Source of the DNA: Wuchereria bancrofti
Taxonomy: Eukaryota > Nematoda > Chromadorea > Rhabditida > Onchocercidae
Assembly (NCBI GenBank): GCA_005281725.1
Contig: SSBO01000001.1
Coordinates: 4,572,399 to 4,636,398 of the forward strand
Length of the DNA: 64,000 nucleotides
Reading direction: 5' to 3'
Shown here: positions 59,087-64,000 of the stretch, piece after piece
Layout: each line of letters starts with the position of its first letter
Numbering within the stretch: the first letter of the stretch is position 1
Notes under the pieces: model-generated
Database searches by the model: none
Seen by the model: the letters and a program-made list of their open reading frames with translations, nothing else
Told to the model about the DNA's origin: nothing
Program-made: the position numbers and the translations under genes

Positions 59087-62000
59087 TTAAATATCATCGT
59101 TTCCAGGCATATCGAACCGACTAGCGAACTGCTCCACTTTTTCCCCTAACTTACTAATATCTGCTATAAACTGCTCATTCGAACTGGTAAACGCTATCAG
59201 GTCTTTCAGTGTTTTGCCCACCTGCGACTCATATTTTACCAAAATTTCCACTCCTGCAAACGTGATTGCGCAATATCCAAGTGAAGTTATGAAGAAGTTA
59301 AAGAAGTTGCTTCCAGATTATTTAAAATTGCAATTGTCAGTAAGCTATCTGCAGAATTTACGAAAATCTATACCTTCATGAATAAAATCGGCAACTTTAA
59401 CGAAATCACTTTCTTTCATTCCTCGTGTAGTAAGTGCTGGTGTTCCAAGACGTATACCGCTGGGATGTAGAGCGCTTTGGTCTCCTAAAATTGAACAACA
59501 AAAGATAAGTTGCAGCATTAGGTAATACTATAGTAATTTTAGATTTGGAATGGGACGATTAACACAATATTTGACGAAGTTATCTAATTTGCATCGCTTA
59601 ACATCGGCGCTTCCAACAAAAGTAGGCGAAATAGCAATGTATTCCTTATAATCTTAGTTCAAAAAAAAAAATGAACCTGGACAAGTATTACGATTGCAAA
59701 TAATATGAGCTAAACTGAGGACATGTTCCACTTTCTCACCATCCAAACCTTTTGGACGTAAATCTACCAAGCAGAGATGAGTATCAGTTCCACCTGAAGA
59801 AAAACAATAACTAAAACGACCTTTTTTGCAGATTTCTTCAAAAAGAATACCTACAAAATGCAGTTATCCGGAAAAACGCTTACTTCTTTCCAAAAGTTAT
59901 CGATTCCTCCGTAACATGAAAAAATTTATCAACTTCCCTTAGAAGCAAAAAAAGAGCGATTAGGGATACACTAACTCACTACCAACAGTCTTCAGTATGA
60001 CTGACCATTCCTCGGCGCTTCCAGAGAAAAAAGAAACAGAATCAATATTTTAGCCTTTTTTTTAATAAAAGGTTTGTGTCAATGAATCTGCTTGAACCCT
60101 TTGAACCCTTAAGTGTTATAAGCACGTAGTTGTACCTGAATAATTTAAAAAGTTCTTCATTTCTGTCTCCTTGTCCTCTTTGTTATTTATCTATCATTTA
60201 GTTATCTCATAACCACGAAGAGGTTATAAAAACATTCAGAAGTCTTATGTTTGAAGATAGAGTTGGAAGAACAACTTTAAAAAAAAATCGATCGAAAATG
60301 TTTCATATTGTCACAGTGGTTTGAATCATCAACAGGAAATTTTCAAATGTTCAACTTTTTGAGCAAGACTTGATCTCATTGCTAAGCAAATTAAAGTATG
60401 TTCTTTCAAGAGAATCATAAAATGAATACTTGAGCATTTAATTAAAAATAAGAGTCACAGAAATCAAAAAAAAAAGTGCCAACAATACTGGACTGCAATC
60501 CACCACTTTTTACGAGGTAAAGAATTTTCCTAAGAATGAATGAATGTGCAAGTCACCTTATAGTAACTTTGTATATGTTAGATCAAAGAAAAGAGTCTGA
60601 TAATAGTAAAAATAAATTTCAGTATCAGTAAATAAATTGTACATTAATAATATCTTAAACATCATAAAATCTTAAACAATGTTCAATTTTTTAATTTGTT
60701 TACTTAATCTGTTGCCTATTAATAAACTAGTGAATGAAAGCAACCTGTAACCAAAGTATAGCCAAGTTCCATCAACCTAGTTGCAAGTGTTCGAGAGTTT
60801 GACAAAATTTGCTTGCAATATTGAATAAAATCTTCTGTAAGACACTGATGTAAAGCAACAGCAATGCCTAAAACAGAGGATAATATATGCAAAATTTCTT
60901 CTGTTTCTTAACCACTGACAGTTAAAAAATAAACATTAAATATTAACAGAAAGACAATAACAAAATAATGACTGTTTATAAAGTAATGATAACAAAAACT
61001 TCAGCAATTACTAATTACGTAATAGAAAACGTTGACGAAGATGAAGATAGTGAGTGATTTGATTTAAAAAACATTAATCATCATTGGAAATTTGGAAAAT
61101 GTTCAGAAATAAAGGAATCTAAAGTGCAAAATCTACCCGCTATTGTATGATTATGAGGTCCTCCTTGCAATCCTGGAAATACGGCAGAATCTATCCTCTG
61201 TTCCAAATCATACATCACTTTTTCACCTTTTGGAGTTATTTTCTTCAAACCTAAATAACATTTAAATTTAAACCTCTACAATTCTTTAGAAAAAAAGAAA
61301 GAAATGAAAACTAGCAAAATGCATGTAAATAGCAAAAGTGACAACCTTTTCTGTAAAAAATCAACGCCCCACGAGGACCACGAAGTGATTTGTGGGTTGT
61401 TGTTGTGATGACATCAGCATATTCAAAAGGTGATGGAATGACATTTGCAGCAACCAGACCCGAAATATGTGCCATGTCCGCCAATAAATAAGCACCACAT
61501 TTATCAGCTATCTTACGGAAGCGACTGTAGTCTAGCAAGCGTGAATAACAACTTGTTCCTGAAAATCATAGGATACTGTTTCGATAAAAACAGTAATGTG
61601 ACATTAAAGGAATGGTTTTTCTGATAAAAACCAAGCCTTTAATGTCCCAAAATCAGAATCCATAGTAATATGGGAAAAAACGGAAATTCGGTTACTGGTA
61701 ATGTATGGTATGTTACTCAATTGAAGAATAAAAAACTCAATTTACCCGCTATGATAATATTTGGACGAAACAGTAATGCAGTGTACTCCAGTTGATTGTA
61801 ATCGATGTAACCGGTTTTGGCATCAACTTTGTAAGGCATCGACTGGAAAAATAAGGACGTCGATGAAACTTTTCGTCGAGGTGTAAAAAATCTAGAAATT
61901 TCGCACAAAGTTAAGCGAAACTAAATTTTGATTATCAAGATATGTTCTCAAAAAGCAGCAGTGGAAAATATTTCCATCCAAGACTTGATTAGAATAGTAT

Positions 62001-63496
62001 CTGAAAAGCTCTTACTATTCCTTATGTAATCTGCTTCATTTTAAAGAACAACAGATTAGGTTTTTGGAAGAAAAACAGATTACGAATTAGAAGTCGTTAT
62101 AAAGCCCCATAGCAAGCAACTATAGTGGATTCAGTGCTTGATTAATGGAAAATAAAATTGGTCACTTTGTGTGGTCATAATACACTAAGCATAGTAACTG
62201 AACCTATAAATTTCAATTTTAGTTATCTCCAGCTCGTTTTATTTAATTTACCGATAACTAAAGCTCAATTTCCTAATCCCCTACTCTAATATAAGGATCT
62301 TTACCCATGGGTCAAATGTCCACCATCAGGCAAATCCAAACCCATAATTCGCCCATTTGGTTCCAGCAAGCCAGTATAAACAGCAAGGTTTGCTGGTGAA
62401 CCTGAGAGGGCTTGCACATTGACACCCCATTTCTTATCATCCAAACCAAATACCTGAAAAAAAAAAAAACTGTACTTGTTATAAAAAAAACAACATAACA
62501 TAATACTTGATCATCCAAATTTTTCTTATCATCCAAACTCTACTAAGAAATTAAAACACATAGCAAAGTCGCAACTAAGTTATTTTTTCAAAAAGTTTTT
62601 AAGGAAAAAAACTAATTTAAGACATCAGAAGGTTAGGAAAAAATTACAAGTCAAACGCATTTCAATAAACAAGAATCAATGTATACCTGAAGAGCACGAC
62701 TTCGACATAATATTTCCATTTGATCAATAAATTCATTCCCTGCATAATATCTAAAAAAGTTCATAAAAAAGAAGATTTTGTCTCTATATTTTGTACTAGC
62801 ATTAAAAATACCAAATGAAATCAATTAGGTAAAAAATGAAATTAAACAAACGATTCATTTACAAAAGATTACTGAAAATGACAGACCTGACACCAGGATA
62901 ACCTTCTGAATATTTATTTGACATTGAAGAACCTAATGCATCGTGAACAGCTTTAGAGGTGAAATTTTCACTCGCAATTAGTTCCAATCCTCGCTTCTGC
63001 CTTTCCTTTTCCTGTAACCTTATAGAAAAAACGTTAAGTTGTGAATTAAAAAAAATGCAGATATTCAAATCTTTGAACAAATGAGGTTAAAGAATTATTC
63101 TAAGACTGAACAAATAAAATGATGCAAAGCAAAAAACCAAAATAAATGCACTTATTTAACTCGATTTTTTGCTTTGCATTTCTTTTTCTGGAGGAAAGCT
63201 AAGTTCTTCCAAAAACTATCTTTTATTTTGGAATATAAATAGCAGAATGTCGAAGTACGGAATTAATCTCAAACTATTCAAATTATATTATTTCTTACTA
63301 GATCACAACCTTTAAATTTTGAAAATTGATTTGAATTTCACAAGAAAACCTTTTGCATGATTTTATAAGCTTCGGGATCGACAATATTCAATGAATCCTT
63401 GAGCATATTTCTTCCAGAATAATGCAGTCGTTCTACTCCTTTGAGCGCTGTAAATGGTAAAAAGCAGCTGTTCATTGTTTTGGATGATAATGTCAT
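59087..63496 (-). CDS. SHMT: Serine hydroxymethyltransferase, complete
   Basis: Eleven phase-consistent exons (63496-63350, 63011-62887, 62750-62687, 62453-62305, 61891-61746, 61558-61346, 61250-61137, 60867-60745, 59793-59677, 59484-59374, 59253-59087) give 491 residues. The PLP enzyme converts serine and tetrahydrofolate to glycine and methylene-THF. Landmarks: [124 protein letters not shown] with the PLP lysine near residue 267, [11 protein letters not shown], and [19 protein letters not shown]. Most introns interrupt after the first base of a glycine codon. The first 30 or so residues are basic/hydroxylated and could target mitochondria. An in-frame Met at residue 31 ([14 protein letters not shown]) would make a cytosolic form. 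Confidence 0.97.
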
Positions 63497-64000
63497 TTTC
63501 CCTTTAACACCTACCAGTCACTGAAAATTCTGACCGGACTTAAAGCAAGGGTATTTGTTGAAACCTCAACAGCTTAAAATGTGAAGTGGCAGCAGTCTGA
63601 TAATATTTTTCTTCTTATAGATTATTCAATCTTCAAAAAAAGTGTTTTATCACGAGAAATTCGAGTCCAAAAACCAAATCTGTGAATTCTAGAAGTGAAC
63701 CCGCACTACTTCCATCTCAGTTGATCTCAACATTTCAAAACTTTTCTGCCGGCAACGAAGTTACGAGGTCAAATTCGTTACTAGGTGGCAATAAAGGTTC
63801 CTGGAGATAAGTTTTGATTGTCGCGGAAAGGTGCCAATAAATTTTCCAGCAATATTTAGCGACGATTGGTAGGAGCAGAATAACGGTGGAGTAGCTGTGT
63901 GCAGTTTATTCCCTCGAAAATTGCTAGTATTTTTTCTAGCGACTTTTAAGTCCGGAAAAAATCAAAGCGATAATGCTTTAGATGGATATAAATCAATTCT
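63497..64000. other. Upstream region of SHMT
   Basis: No exon recognised. The sequence is somewhat less AT-rich than the surrounding introns and probably includes the SHMT promoter. Confidence 0.4.

Noticed and set aside
1..64000. CRISPR arrays, bacterial operons or integrated bacterial (Wolbachia-like) genes.
   Set aside because: No regularly spaced repeats, no long uninterrupted bacterial-type frames and no ribosome-binding-site pattern were seen.

Overview
Nuclear genomic DNA from a nematode. It is AT-rich, with short multi-exon genes, mostly small introns ending in TTTCAG/TTTTAG, one eukaryotic tRNA gene, and proteins of typical animal families. The gene content and base composition fit a parasitic clade III worm such as a filaria. 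That placement is inference, and no species can be named from the sequence alone.

Layout. 1-2.5 kb: last exon of an unrecognised plus-strand gene. 4.2-9.0 kb: a minus-strand group with EEF2KMT (eEF2-lysine methyltransferase), an orphan terminal exon, a short membrane-like protein, and the first two exons of the GTPase DRG1, whose remaining exons are not in the window. 9.5-10.8 kb: a divergent centrin. 12.6 kb: tRNA-Val(CAC). 13.6-15.3 kb: a membrane-anchored or secreted proline-rich protein. 16.2-18.5 kb: a probable CCDC117-like protein. 21.5-33.0 kb: casein kinase 1 alpha (kin-19 type), intact and complete, flanked on each side by a decayed CK1 copy that keeps the parental exon boundaries. 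34.3-34.6 kb: an LTR-like block. 37.3-43.2 kb: the SWI/SNF subunit SMARCE1/BAF57 followed by phosphopantothenoylcysteine synthetase (PPCS), both plus strand. 44.6-47.5 kb: the Arp2/3 subunit ARPC1 (minus). 48.9-54.2 kb: a 13-exon minus-strand gene with paired pogo/CENP-B-type helix-turn-helix domains and no transposase catalytic domain. 55.9-57.5 kb: a secreted protein with three chitin-binding type-2 domains. 59.1-63.5 kb: complete serine hydroxymethyltransferase.

Most genes are housekeeping genes and do not form one pathway. The most unusual content is the CK1 trio (one live gene, two pseudogenes), the apparently domesticated CENP-B/pogo-like DNA-binding gene, a concentration of non-GT splice donors (three GC, two AT), and the separated 5' end of DRG1. 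All gene models are my own splicing of the sequence, using reading phase and family resemblance. No alignment or transcript data were available.
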